From Lutraria lutraria (lineage: Eukaryota > Mollusca > Bivalvia > Venerida > Mactridae), in contig OZ026838.1 of NCBI GenBank assembly GCA_964023205.1, forward strand, positions 33,631,843 to 33,695,842: a stretch of DNA of 64,000 nt, in the 5' to 3' direction. Of the stretch, positions 34,846 through 46,602 are shown one piece after another. The position numbers and the translations under genes were made by a program. Position 1 is the first letter of the stretch. Each line of letters opens with the position of its first letter. A model generated the notes under the pieces. That model saw only the letters and a list, made by a program, of their open reading frames with translations, made no database searches and was not told the origin of the DNA.

Positions 34846-34869
34846 AGTTCTCAGGTGAGCGACCTAGGG
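34846..34869 (+). repeat. Right end of the interrupted AGCTCACCTGA repeat, cut by the gap
   Basis: AGTTCTCAGGTGAGCGACCT and four more bases precede the N run. The inverted AGGTGAGC complements the start of the repeat at 26760, which supports one copy split by the 7.4-kb insertion. Confidence 0.6.
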
Positions 34870-35069
34870 NNNNNNNNNNNNNNNNNNNNNNNNNNNNNNN
34901 NNNNNNNNNNNNNNNNNNNNNNNNNNNNNNNNNNNNNNNNNNNNNNNNNNNNNNNNNNNNNNNNNNNNNNNNNNNNNNNNNNNNNNNNNNNNNNNNNNNN
35001 NNNNNNNNNNNNNNNNNNNNNNNNNNNNNNNNNNNNNNNNNNNNNNNNNNNNNNNNNNNNNNNNNNNNN
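34870..35069. other. Assembly gap, 200 N
   Basis: Exactly 200 undetermined bases, probably a fixed-size scaffold gap. Open frames spanning it are artefacts. Confidence 0.98.
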
Positions 35070-35314
35070 GAACGATGTTGTTTTTTCATTAGTGGCACTC
35101 ACATCGACCCCGTTCCCCGCTAAAGTCAAGTATGACCGAGCTAAAACAAAGAGAACATAATATAAAATACAAGTGTCAGCTAAAACAAAGCAGTGACATA
35201 TACATAAAATAATAGTCTGTCAATGAGTAAAGTACTAGTTTAAGTATTGCTTATCATATATAAACATGTATATATATTATGAAACATACTGTATTGTGAT
35301 ATTCAGATATTTGT

Positions 35315-35463
35315 TACAGTACAACCTCTCCAAAGCAACGTCCTTTGGGAGTAGCAATCTTATGCCGTTGTCGAGAGGTTGTTGCTCTAGAGAGATTAGA
35401 TTAATACTTAAATCGTGCAGTGAAAAAAATCTTCCTGTTGTTGAAGTGAGATTGTTAACTGTA
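35315..35463. mobile_element. Tigger-like MITE (TACAGTACAACCTCTC), first copy
   Basis: Starts TACAGTACAACCTCTCCAAA and ends TTGTTAACTGTA, with TTGTCGAGAGGTTGTTGCTC inside. Relatives lie at 46930, 51541 and 57153. Confidence 0.7.
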
Positions 35464-35469
35464 TTTGAC

Positions 35470-35740
35470 ATACAGTAAAGTTCCACCTAACGACCGGTCC
35501 GATAATAAGACCGTTCCGCTATTACGACCACTTTCCTAAAGAACCAAAAATTTCCCTTCTCATTTCAATGATTTAAAGGTCCGTAAATACGACCGGTCCG
35601 CTATTCCGTATTACGACCACTTTATTGGACCCAATCTGTTAATTACTGCAGTATTAAGTCCCACTAAAGCGACCGTGAACAAGTCGATAATTATCCGTCT
35701 GTATACATTTCACACCTAGCGCAGGGGTCTGGTTGTTGTT
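35470..35740. mobile_element. Partial Tigger-like element (TACAGTAAAGTTCCACC)
   Basis: Starts TACAGTAAAGTTCCACCTAA with repeated CGACCGGTCCG and ATTACGACCACTTT motifs, the usual layout of a pogo-type end. No matching right end was found. It abuts the previous MITE. Confidence 0.45.
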
Positions 35741-37836
35741 GTATGTTTATTGTTAACGACATACACTGATAGGCTAATTTACGGTATTTACGACATGCGA
35801 CTACTTTATGATACGCTGTTATTGTTTGTAGTGGAGAAGGGTCTAAAATGTGTAATTGTTAAGCAATTAATTAGTATCATAGGGGATTATCGGACTGATG
35901 GTATAGACATTAAATCGAGAGGTGTTATCAAACACGTGGTCCCTGGTTTAATTGTTGATTTTGACAGTATTTTACACGATTCAGATTGGATTAAATCACT
36001 AAAGCAATTAATCACATTCGTACTATTTTGCTTACATCATTTAATGATGAACAGTAAAAGAAATGGTGTATGGTGATGAGACATGATCAGATAAATGGTG
36101 AAATAGACAATATCAAACGGTCATTATGAATATTATCAAGAAATGTATGAAACTATCACGAATTTATTTTGTATATATGTCATCACAATTTTTTATATAG
36201 TGTCAGTTTAAAATATATTTATGAAGTTGTTTAGATGTGTACTTATATTGGTTTACAGTGGATACCTCGTCATTAATTATTTACATAATATCATGATGAT
36301 TAATATCAAAGTTTTGAAGTGTTCAGCCTAACATTGTGTTGAAGATAAAGAAGAAAAAATGCTCGCGTTTAATATTGGAACAGGGTGTTTCATTATATGT
36401 GATACCACTACGACAGTTTATAACTTTTGATTGCATCAGCCGTTTTCCCTGATTCAAAAACACATTCAAAGGAGATATATACATTTTTTGTACAGAAATT
36501 ACAGACCTATAGCTTATTTTTTTACATAAGTGCACTGCTTACATTTTTTACAACAGATGCTCGATGTGACGTCCATTTTGCTCCAAAACAACAACAAATC
36601 AAAGTACTGAAAGTGCTGTCGGAACTTGATTTTTTCATATGAGTGTTGCTCATACTGGTGTTGCTCGCAACACAACAATGACTGTTAGCAGAAATCCTAA
36701 ATTAGGAACTTTACAGTTGAAGGATATTCATTCTTAGTAATTAACATACACTATCTCAATACTGCCATCTATTTATGTACATATTCTGATATTCATATGC
36801 TAAATTCCATCAACCTAGCATGAAGGTTATCAGATATTTCTGCCCATTATCCAGACTATAACTTTCCGAATCCATCGGTATCAAATCAAGCATTGTAGTT
36901 ACTGATATAATACATACCGAAAAGCTTTTTAAAACGCTCCATTTTAATAACATATCTTGATTATGACCACATATCATTTTAAATGCACACTGTAATGTTA
37001 GAAACGAATTAAAATCGAACTATATTATTCTTTTAGTGACGATTGTTTTAGATTTTTTTCAGAAAATCTATATTTGGTATGTGAAATATATTTAAACTTA
37101 ATATAATGACGTTGGACTATATGGCAGGTTTTGAAGTGAAAAAAGTTTATTGTAAAAAATTATAGCTATTCGAAAACGAGCCGTTATACGGCGATATTTG
37201 CCGATCTCGCTGCAGAATATACCGACATCGCACGATTTCGCTAAGTTCCATTACGATCCTTCTGTCTTAACAACAAAATACCCTTCACATACTGTGAACC
37301 GACATAATAATTGTGATCAATTTTACAATAACTGTTATTGGTAGCTTAATCATTTCTTCGCAAATTTATGTGTACCGCCATTCTGTTCTCTGCACTTCGA
37401 CGGGAAAACCCCACATTCTGTTTTTTTTAGAATTTATCTAACTACATGTAGCTTTAGCCGGTAGCATCGATCGATACGCGTTATTGTTATAAACCTTAAC
37501 ACTGATCATGTCAAAAAGTCACATATAACACATACATCAAAAGTAGATTAATGCAATTGCATGCATACTTCTATGGAGAAATTACTGACCTATTGAACGA
37601 AAGCCGAACGTAGAACTATTTTATGCTAAACTAGTTGGTTTCCGTTCCCAATCTTACAGCACACAATAGAGTGAGAGTGTGAACGGGAACCATGACAGTT
37701 ATGGAGCCCACGGCATGTAAATAAGCCATCGATAGCAAAGGAATTTGATTGAAAAACCCATATAGTATCACATATTATGAAACAACCTTTACGAGTATTG
37801 TTAATCGACATAAATAATGTATGGTTATAAATGCCC
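35741..37836. other. No supported gene
   Basis: A 108-codon open frame at 35750-36076 (MLTTYTDRLIYGIYDMRLL...) directly follows the Tigger-like end and could be internal element sequence; it has no recognised motif. The rest is AT-rich and non-coding. An imperfect inverted pair around GTTTCCGTTCCCAATC (37638) and GTGAACGGGAACCA (37679) may be part of an old repeat. Confidence 0.35.
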
Positions 37837-38000
37837 TATCTATCATGCGCGCATGAATTTTAATGCCGACCGAAGTACTACGTTTTTCTACATCCGACAT
37901 GCAATTGTTAAACTAGTTCCCGTACCATGTCGCTGTGCAATTATATGTAAGTTCAGTTTCCATGAGTATTTTCAGTACTTTGATTTATGCTTCCTAGTAG
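37837..38000 (+). repeat. Dispersed repeat shared with 63526-63645
   Basis: GCGCATGAATTTTAATGCCG, AAGTACTACGTTTTTCTA and CATGCAATTGTTAAACTAGT followed by TCCCGTACCATGT reappear at 63526 with about 85% identity by eye. This copy carries an extra stretch after CATGTCGCTG. Confidence 0.7.
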
Positions 38001-38137
38001 CAGATTAAGACGTAATCGACAAAATATTAGACATCCAATTATTAGTACGTTTTAAACCACGGATTGACGAAGTAAAAAATTGAAAATACTAATATTAATT
38101 TTACAGTATTATCTTTATTGAACAAATTTCTAAACAA

Positions 38138-38390
38138 CATGGGCCTCCATGGTCGAGTGGTTATTGACTCTGACTCGTCGCCTCTGTGAGTTCAAATCCC
38201 AACCGGGACCAGATAAATTTCACATGTGACAGCTAGCTATTAGAGGAAAGGTCGGTCGTTCTACCAGGTGGTCTGCCTCCATTGTAAAAGCCAGAAAAGC
38301 CATAAGTTCCAAGCTATTGGTGCGAAGTTAACCCCAGACAGAAGCTGAAATACTGTTAAAAACAGGCGTAAAACTGAAATAAAGAAACTA
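38138..38390 (+). mobile_element. tRNA-derived SINE
   Basis: GGGCCTCCATGGTCGAGTGG (A box) and CTGTGAGTTCAAATCCCAAC (B box) form a leucine/serine-like tRNA head. A body of 180 bp follows, with AACCCCAGACAGAAGCTGAA and an (A)-rich tail. Confidence 0.8.
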
Positions 38391-38795
38391 ATTTTGGAAT
38401 GGGTAATCTGCCTTGTTTAGCAAAGTCTAGCCTACAGAAGATCCTATAACTTGCAATATCAAAACTGTATGACACGCTTATCACAATCTATATATCGTCA
38501 CGATATTCATTTTTGTAATCAGTAAAAAATCACTCAAATGGTATTGTTATTGTTATATTGTATTGAGAAATGGTTTGTTCAGTTTTTATCATTCAAATTG
38601 TTTGTGATTTAAAGTACATAGAAATACTCAAAGTTTCGAAATGTTTCGTGTAGAACATTACTAAATAAATGAAGTTAGGCATGCACTAATCATAATATAT
38701 CATGCAGAATAGAATGAAGCATTAAAATGATTACATATGCATACACAGTCTCTTAAAGAGACAAGGTTTTGGCATTTTGTCCATAATGTATGGTG

Positions 38796-39044
38796 GCTGA
38801 TTTAGGCCATGTAGTATTTTTCGCTTTTTCGCTACAAATGCGAAAATGCGGAAGCACAAATAAACAGCAAAGTTAGACCTGATCGTGTCTTCGTGTTTTC
38901 GCCATTTTACCTAAAAATGAGAAAGGACGACAAAAGAAAAGCGACAATACGACCCTTTCGCTTTTTTCGCACGAAAATACTAAAAAGCGAAAACACGACA
39001 AAGGGACAAAGAAATCACGAAAATACGACATTGCATAAATCAGC
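38796..39044. mobile_element. 249-bp MITE with GCGAAAA motif arrays, upstream of gene A
   Basis: Ends are GCTGATTTAGGCCATGTAGT and, inverted, GCTGATTTATGCAATGTCGT, about 27 bp. Inside is a strongly CGAAAA/TTTTCG-rich palindrome-like core with GCGAAAACACGAC and CGCTTTTTCGC. The identical element precedes gene B. Confidence 0.75.
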
Positions 39045-39270
39045 AACTATAGCAAGGCTTATGTGAATGAAATAAGACATTGTCAATCTGAATATATTAC
39101 AAAGCAAGCTGAAGCAGCATAATCATATTTGTCTAATAAGAGTAAGATAATGTCCAAAATTTGTTTTTACGATGTTCACAAAATTGCGAAAAAAGTCATT
39201 CGATTAGACATAAGTTTAATAGGTCGCAGCCGAGTAGATAATACCAGAGGAAATTTCCATTTCAGGAAAA

Positions 39271-41673
39271 ATGGGCACTCCTGACATAGTAGAAACTCCT
39301 TGGAGGAAAACTGTTAATTGGTCAAATGTGTTCGAAGTAAGAACTCTTAACAATTCATGTTAAATACAGGAGGTGTACATTTGTGCTCTCAAAGTCATTT
39401 CGATGTACAATATTGTTTATATATATTATAACTTGCGTTGGATTTCCTCGAAGATAATTTCTTGTATTCAATGAGATTTTATCATACTATGTGACTACGT
39501 TATGCAATATTTTCTTGCTACAACTTTACGACCTATTTTTCCCAAACACAGTGCTGTCCGTTCGAGGAAGCACAAACAAATCAATAAATTCAATTGAATT
39601 ATTCATATTGTAAGATACCGAAATGATAAACAAAATGTATTTATTAATACAATGGCCACTTTCTAGGAACGACAACGGTTGAAAGAAGAGATTGAGCATT
39701 ACAAACCACTTGGTGATTTACTGACGAGAGATGTCTCATTCCCACAAGTCAACATTCTTCTCTTTGGTGCGTCTGGTGACGGCAAATCAAGCGTTTTCAA
39801 CACAATTATCTCAGTATTTCGTGAAAAGATATTTAATGTGGCTAGGTGTGGTTATGGAGATCACACTATTACAACAAAAGTAGGTACACAAAGATAATAT
39901 TCATCGCCTAATGTAATACCGATTTACTTTACCATCTTTGAAAAATACATGCCAACGTCTGTTGAAACAAAGACATGATGTCACCGTAGTTGTCTAACCT
40001 GAACCTGTTCACTTAATAAATATGTCCTGTAAACCTTTTTTCAGTTTTGGAGGTATCCAATAATGTCTGGAAGCGCCGCACAAAACAAAAAACTGAAGTT
40101 TCGAATCTGTGACGTTCGCGGATTGGAGACAGATCATCTGATGGTAAAGGACAACATGAGATTTGTTCTGGAAGGAAATATTCCTGATAGATTCCAGGTT
40201 TGGTTGCTTTTTAGAAATCATTTGAATGCACGACTTATTTACATACATATAAATAATACGCTTAGAATAGAGTAACATATTAGTCTGAACGTATTTTTGT
40301 CCTCAATATTATAAATGTACCACATTAGCCTGTCGATATTTGGTAATTAATCTACATGCATATTACTGTCATTAGATCCACACTTTTTCATAACAATGAC
40401 TGCAAAGTTCATGATATTAGAATTACGACTGACCCTTTTCATGTAAAAGTGCTCGGACAAATTCTTTAAAATTACTACTGACCATGTTCATTAAAAATAT
40501 TCCAATAATATATTCAGTTTGACCCATCTGGGAACATCTGTTCTGATATGCCTGGTTTTAACAAACATCCTTCGCTACATGAACGAATTCATTGCGTAGC
40601 AATTATCCAAGATGCTTCTGTTGTGGACGCTGTAAACGACTCTGATGTAACAAGGAATATTAAAGAAATGCAGACCGTTATGAACAGTCTTGGTTCGTAT
40701 TCTTTTTTCTTTGTTAAGACTTTCTAAAAATCACTAGAAAATGAATCTGAAATCTTTCCATGTAACATTACATAATTATATAAAACAGCCCTGATAATAT
40801 GGACCAAACTTTTACTGTCCTGGATGCGGTCATTTTGCAAGTTATAATCTAAACTAATCATTCAGAAATTCAGATAATTAGAATAATAATATTATTCGTA
40901 GTAGTACAAGAGGGTACAAGTTTGGTTAACACACCGACAAATTAACTATCTAGTAACTTAAAACGTCGTGTCTGAAAATATTTCCTTTAGTTTGCTTTGT
41001 AATTCTAAGTTTTTATATTAAACCTTAAACAGACGTACCACAATGTGTAATTCTGACGAAAATTGATACTATTAGTGAAGAAATACGTGACGATGTAGAT
41101 AAAGCCTTCTGCAGTACAAGAGTTAAAGGTTGTGTTGGGAAGGTATGTTCTGATTATGTTTTAGCATATAATTGGTGGCTTAATCCAGAAAAAAATTGTA
41201 TAACATTTACAACAGAATTATCCCAATATTCAAAACAGATAGGTCAACGAATTTGGAAATAATGTCCGCGTAGTTATTTCAACTCAGTGCGAATGATAAT
41301 ATCTTTTTTAATTCTGTTACAGAAAAAGACAGGACATTGGAGAGCTGTTTTGATTTGCTTTGTAAAAAACATGATTATATTGACTTCGATTTTGTAAAAC
41401 GTATATATGATATCGTTTTTAGCTTTTATTCATGCGTATATTCTTCACATTCTTTCCTAACGTTTTTTTATTATCTAAAAGGTCTCCGAGATGCTTGGTA
41501 TCCCACGGAATCAAATCTTTCCAATGAAGAACTATGAAAGTGAGACAGAAAACGACCCTTGCATGGATGAAATGGCACTTCTAACATTAAAAGGAATCCT
41601 GACCAATTGTGATGCATACCTTTGTAATCATTATGAAACGATACAAGGTTCATACCGAGAAGGAGAGCGATGA
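39271..41673 (+). CDS. IFI44-like GTPase, copy A (six exons, 302 aa)
   Basis: Exons: 39271-39336, 39667-39879, 40045-40197, 40518-40692, 41033-41142, 41482-41673; all introns GT..AG; the joined frame is open from ATG to TGA. The protein starts MGTPDIVETPWRKTVNW, containing the PWR..W motif seen before the G domain of IFI44 relatives. It has a P-loop GASGDGKSS (residues 56-64), a DxxG motif in CDVRGLE (116-119), a TKID (211-214) that replaces NKxD, and the late NY..E motif (FPMKNYESE, near 252-260). HCVAIIQDAS matches the HCVAFVFDAS-type strand of human IFI44L. Length fits a G domain alone; the N-terminal TLDc region of vertebrate IFI44 is absent. No membrane segment or lipidation signal is visible. 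Vertebrate IFI44/IFI44L are interferon-induced; a role in bivalve antiviral defence is inference. A TTTCAG just before the start suggests an upstream non-coding exon. Confidence 0.92.
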
Positions 41674-41879
41674 TAAATACATAAAACAAGGAACAATTCT
41701 ATGAACTATTTTTTAAAATGTGTAATATATACAAAAACTAATTACTAAATAAACGAAGTTAGGCATGCACTAATCATAATATATCATGCAGAATAGAATA
41801 AAGCATTAAAATGATTACATATGCATACACAGTCTCTTAAAGAGACAAGGTTTTGGCATTTTGTCCATAATGTATGGTG

Positions 41880-42128
41880 GCTGATTTAGGCCATGTAGTA
41901 TTTTTCGCTTTTTCGCTACAAATGCGAAAATGCGGAAGCACAAATAAACAGCAAAGTTAGACCTGATCGTGTCTTCGTGTTTTCGCCATTTTACCTAAAA
42001 ATGAGAAAGGACGACAAAAGAAAAGCGACAATACGACCCTTTCGCCTTTTTCGCACGAAAATACTAAAAAGCGAAAACACGACAAAGGGACAAAGAAATC
42101 ACGAAAATACGACATTGCATAAATCAGC
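41880..42128. mobile_element. 249-bp GCGAAAA-rich MITE, upstream of gene B
   Basis: Same length and ends as 38796-39044, with only a couple of base differences. It was duplicated with the gene rather than inserted twice. Confidence 0.75.
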
Positions 42129-42354
42129 AACTATAGTAAGGCTTATGTGAATGAAATAAGACATTGTCAATCTGAATATATTACAAAGCAAGCTGAAGCA
42201 GCATAATCATATTTGTCTAATAAGAGTAAGATAATGTCCAAAATTTGTTTTTACGATGTTCACAAAATTGCGAAAAGAGTCATTCGATTAGACATAAGTT
42301 TAATAGGTCGCAGCCGAGTAGATAATACCAGAGGAAATTTCCATTTCAGGAAAA

Positions 42355-44751
42355 ATGGGCACTCCTGACATAGTAGAAACTCCTTGGAGGAAAACTGTTA
42401 ATTGGTCAAATGTGTTCGAAGTAAGAACTCTTAATAATTCATGTTAAATACAGGAGGTGTACATTTGTGCTCTCAAAGTCATTTCGATGTACAATATTGT
42501 TTATATATATAACTTGCGTTGGATTTCCTCGAAGATAATTTCTTGTATTCAATGAGATTTTATCATACTATGTGACTACGTTATGCAATATTTTCTTGCT
42601 ACAACTTTACGACCTATTTTTCCCAAACACAGTGCTGTCCGTTCGAGGAAGCACAAACAAATCAATAAATTCAATTGAATTATTCATATTGTAAGATACC
42701 GAAATGATAAACAAAATGTATTTATTAATACAATGGCCACTTTCTAGGAACGACAACGGTTGAAAGAAGAGCTTGAGCATTACAAACCACTTGGTGATTT
42801 ACTGACGAGAGATGTCTCATTCCCACAAGTCAACATTCTTCTCTTTGGTGCGTCTGGTGACGGCAAATCAAGCGTTTTCAACACAATTATCTCAGTATTT
42901 CGTGAAAAGATATTTAATGTGGCTAGGTGTGGTTATGGAGATCACACTATGACAACAAAAGTAGGTACACAAAGATAATATTCATCGCCTAATGTAATAC
43001 CGATTTACTTTACCATCTTTGAAAAATACATACCAACGTCTGTTGAAACAAAGACATGATGTCACCGTAGTTGTCTAACCTGAACCTGTTCACTTAATGA
43101 ATATGTCCTGTAAACCTTTTTTCAGTTTTCGATGTATCCAATAATGTCTGGAAGCGCCGCACAAAACAAAAAACTGAAGTTTCGAATCTGTGACGTTCGC
43201 GGATTGGAGACAGATCATCTGATGGTAAGGGACAACATGAGATTTGTTCTGGAAGGAAATATTCCTGATAGATTCCAGGTTTGGTTGCTTTTTAGAATTC
43301 ATTTGAATGCACGACTTATTTACATACATATAAATAATACGCTTAGAATAGAGTAACAGATTAGTCTGAACGTATTTTTGTCCTCAATATTATAAATGTA
43401 CTTCATTAGCCTGCCGATATTTGGTAATTAATCTACATGCATATTACTGTCATTAGATCCACACTTTTTCATAACAATGACTGCAAAGTTCATGATATTA
43501 GAATTACGACTGACCCTTTTCATGTAAAAGTGCTCGGACAAATTCTTTAAAATTACTACTGACCATGTTCATTAAAAATATTCCAATATTATATTCAGTT
43601 TGACCCATCTGGGAACATCTCTTCTGATATGCCTGGTTTTAACAAACATCCTTCGCTACATGAACGAATTCATTGCGTAGCAATTATCCAAGATGCTTCT
43701 GTTGTGGACGCTGTAAATGACTCTGATGTAACAAGGAATATTAAAGAAATGCAGACCGTTATGACCAGTCTTGGTTCGTATTCTTTTTTCTTTGTTAAGA
43801 CTTTCATAAAATCACTAGAAATGAATCTGTAATCTTTCCATGTAACATAACATAATTATATAAAACAGCCCTGATATTATGGACCAAAATTTTACTGTCC
43901 TGGATGCGGTCACTTTGCAAATTATGACAGTTTAATGACAAACTATTCAGAATTCAGATAATTAGAATAATAATATTATTCGTAGTAGTGCAAGAGGGTA
44001 CAAGTTAGGTTAACAGACAGACAAATTAACTATCTAGTGACGTAAAACGTCGTGTCTGAAAATATTTCCTTTAGTTTGCTTTGTAATTCTAAGTTTTTAT
44101 ATTAAACCTTAAACAGACGTACCACAATGTGTAATTCTGACGAAAATTGATGCTATTAGTGAAGAAACGCGTGACGATGTAGAGAAAGCCTTCTGCAGTA
44201 CAAGAGTTAAAGGTACTGTTGGGAAGGTATGTTATGATTTATTTATTTTTTAGCATATCATTGGTGGCATAATCCAGAAAGATATATTTAACATTTACAA
44301 CAGAATTATCCCGATATTCAAAACACTTTAGGTCTACGAATTTGGAAATAATGTCCTTAGTCATTTCAACTCAGTGCGAATGATAATATCTTTTTAATTC
44401 TGCTACAAATATAGACTCATTGGAGAACTGTTTGTTGTTTTGTAAAAGACATGATTATTTGACGTCGATTGTTTCATACGTATACAATATCATTTTTAGC
44501 TTTTATACATGCGTATATTCTTCACATTCTTTCCTAACGTTAATTTTATTATTCAAAAGGTCTCCGAGATGCTTGGAATCCCAAGAAATCAAATCTTTCC
44601 AATGAAAAACTACGAGAGTGAGACAGAAAACGACCCTTGCATTGATGAAATGGCACTTCTGACATTAAAGGGAATTCTGACCAATTGTGATGCATACCTT
44701 TGTAATCATTATGAAACGATACAAGGTTCATACAGAGAAGGAGAGCGATGA
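42355..44751 (+). CDS. IFI44-like GTPase, copy B (six exons, 302 aa)
   Basis: Exons: 42355-42420, 42748-42960, 43126-43278, 43599-43773, 44117-44226, 44560-44751. The frame is fully open and splice sites match copy A. The protein differs from copy A at 12 of 302 residues: I31L, I90M, W95S, R96M, K128R, C152S, N200T, T215A, I220T, D225E, C236T and M267I. P-loop GASGDGKSS, CDVRGLE and TKID are unchanged, so GTP binding should be kept. Exons 1-5 carry eleven of the replacements but only one silent change; exon 6 carries one replacement and ten silent changes. The 5' flank with its MITE is shared with copy A, so the two may share regulation. Family and role are as for copy A. Confidence 0.92.
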
Positions 44752-44764
44752 TAAATACATAAAA

Positions 44765-45790
44765 CAAGGAACAATACTATGAATAATTATAAAAATGAGT
44801 CATGTATACATAAAACAAAGAACAATACTATGTTTTACTATAAAAATTTGTAATATACACAGAATACATGGAACAATACTGTGCACTCTTAATAAAATGT
44901 GTAATGTATACAAAAGCATATAGCATTATTATGATTTTTTTTTTCAAAATGTGCAAGGCATACAAAACATGCAACATTGCTATGAACTATTATAAAAATG
45001 TGTAATGTATACAAAAACATGTAATATTACTATGAAATATTATAAAAATGTGTAATATATACAAAAAACATGTAACATTACTATGAACTATTATAAAAAT
45101 GTGTAATGTATACAAAAACATGTAACATTACTATGAAATATTATAAAAATGTGTAATGTATACAAAAAACATGTAACATTACTATGAACTATTATAAAAA
45201 TGTGTAATGTATACAAAAAACATGTAACATTACTATGAAATATTATAAAAATGTGTAATATATACAAAAAACATGTAACATTACTATGAACTATTATAAA
45301 AATGTGTAATGCATACAAAAAACATGTAACAATACTATGAACTATTATAAAAATGTGTAATGCATACAAAAACATGTAACATTACTATGAACTATTATAA
45401 AAATGTGTAATATATACAAAAAACATGTAAAATTACTATGAACTATTATAAAAATGTGTAATGTATACAAAAACATGTAACATTACTATGAAATATTATA
45501 AAAATGTGTAATGTATACAAAAAACATGTAACATTACTATGAACTATTATAAAAATGTGTAATGCATACAAAAAACATGTAACAATACTATGAACTATTA
45601 TAAAAATGTGTAATGCATACAAAAAACATGTTACATTATACCTATGAACTATTATAAAAATGTGTAATGTATACAAAAAACATGTAACATTACTATGAAC
45701 TATTATAAAAATGTGTAATGTATACAAAAAACATGTAACATTACAATGAAATATTATAAAATGTGAATGGAAAAATACTATGAACTATTA
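44765..45790 (+). repeat. Minisatellite, about 50-51 bp unit, about 20 copies
   Basis: The unit contains ACATGTAACATTACTATGAA, CTATTATAAAAATGTGTAAT and GTATACAAAAA. Unit length varies with the length of the A run. Minus-strand open frames over it (45091-45375 and 45446-45727) are repeat artefacts. The first units, near 44765, read ACATAAAACAAGGAACAATA, the sequence that also follows the stop codon of gene A in a single copy. Confidence 0.95.
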
Positions 45791-46518
45791 AAAATCTGCA
45801 AAAAAAATGAAACAATACAATAACATCGTACTATATTGCCATAAAAAGTTTGGAAACTGATGCCAGTAACAAGATTCGCAAAACTCTTGATATGTGACAG
45901 GATTCTAAAAATAAATAGCTGTATGAAATACAAATCGATTTGGTGACAACCCAGCATGCATTGTACATGGTTGTATCTTTATGTATCGGTGTATCACATT
46001 CGTTTTTGTACAGCATTACAGTATTTGTGACATGTTCTGTTTTTATCGTTTTCTTTAAAGTGCGACTATATTATTGTATTGTATGCATTCATTGTCAACC
46101 TTAAATACACTTTGTACAAGTATATTAGTCTGTTTTTCCTCATAGTTGTACATCTGTACCTAATATCATTTACATAATTAGTATGTAGTACTGGATACTT
46201 ACTAGTCACAAGAGTTTTGTAGGCGCTGTGAGTTGACTTGAATGACAATGGTTAAGACCCTTTCTGTTCTGGAAAGTTTCACTTTTTCAGGAATAATTCT
46301 TCCGTGATGAACAACCAGAAATACAAAATACCCGGCTTGAACCGACTATTTGAACTTCTCATTTGTCGTAAGAATAATGACAGAACTTAAATATTGCCTT
46401 TATTTAGGATTGTATAAGTTTTATCCACAGACACAGTTTAATGATTGAGGAGAATCGAAGCGATTGAGAAAATATGTAGCACTTGTTAATTTATTAAAGA
46501 GTCATGTATTATTCCATT
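45791..46518. other. No supported gene; decayed flank
   Basis: Part of this stretch (for example the phrases around 45955-46000) resembles 46770-46850, which suggests an older duplication of the flank. I see no exon. Confidence 0.35.
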
Positions 46519-46602
46519 CTGTTTGGTGATGTTGGTACCCGGGAATAAAGCGTTTTCAATGCATTTGTCTCGGCCTTTCAGTCAGTGTGGCTAGGGACGG
46601 TT
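46519..46602 (+). pseudogene. IFI44-like exon 2 relic, P-loop with stop
   Basis: Translates LFGDVGTRE-stop-SVFNAFVSAFQSVWL, clearly matching LLFGGIGAGKSSVFNTINSVF of the intact genes (gene C at exon 2). The P-loop lysine/first serine position has become a TAA stop. No other exons of this copy were found nearby. It is a dead further copy of the family. Confidence 0.75.

Larger units (their letters stand above)
38656..41740 (+). repeat. Unit A of a 3.09-kb tandem duplication
   Basis: From ATTACTAAATAAATGAAGTT to just before the same phrase at 41741. The unit contains a MITE and one complete IFI44-like gene. It is nearly identical to unit B from the start through exon 4, and more diverged after that. 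Confidence 0.9.
41741..44770 (+). repeat. Unit B of the 3.09-kb tandem duplication
   Basis: Second copy of the unit, including the MITE and gene B. The junction repeats ATTACTAAATAAA-GAAGTTAGG. Its 3' edge runs into the minisatellite array. Confidence 0.9.

Noticed and set aside
34680..35160. Open frames running through the N gap
   Set aside because: They are artefacts of undetermined bases translated as X, and the left part is the ACGTTGT array.
35750..36076. 108-codon plus-strand frame
   Set aside because: It follows directly from a Tigger-like end, has no DDE or HTH motif that I can see, and is not supported by a promoter or splice sites.
39679..39897. Reading exon 2 of the IFI44-like gene as a separate 72-residue protein
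   Set aside because: The frame runs past a perfect GTAGGT donor into the intron. The six-exon model is consistent across three copies.
45091..45727. Minus-strand open frames with repeated LHIFIIVHSNVTCFLY-type peptides
   Set aside because: They arise from the minisatellite array. The hydrophobic pattern follows from AT-rich codons, not from a membrane protein.
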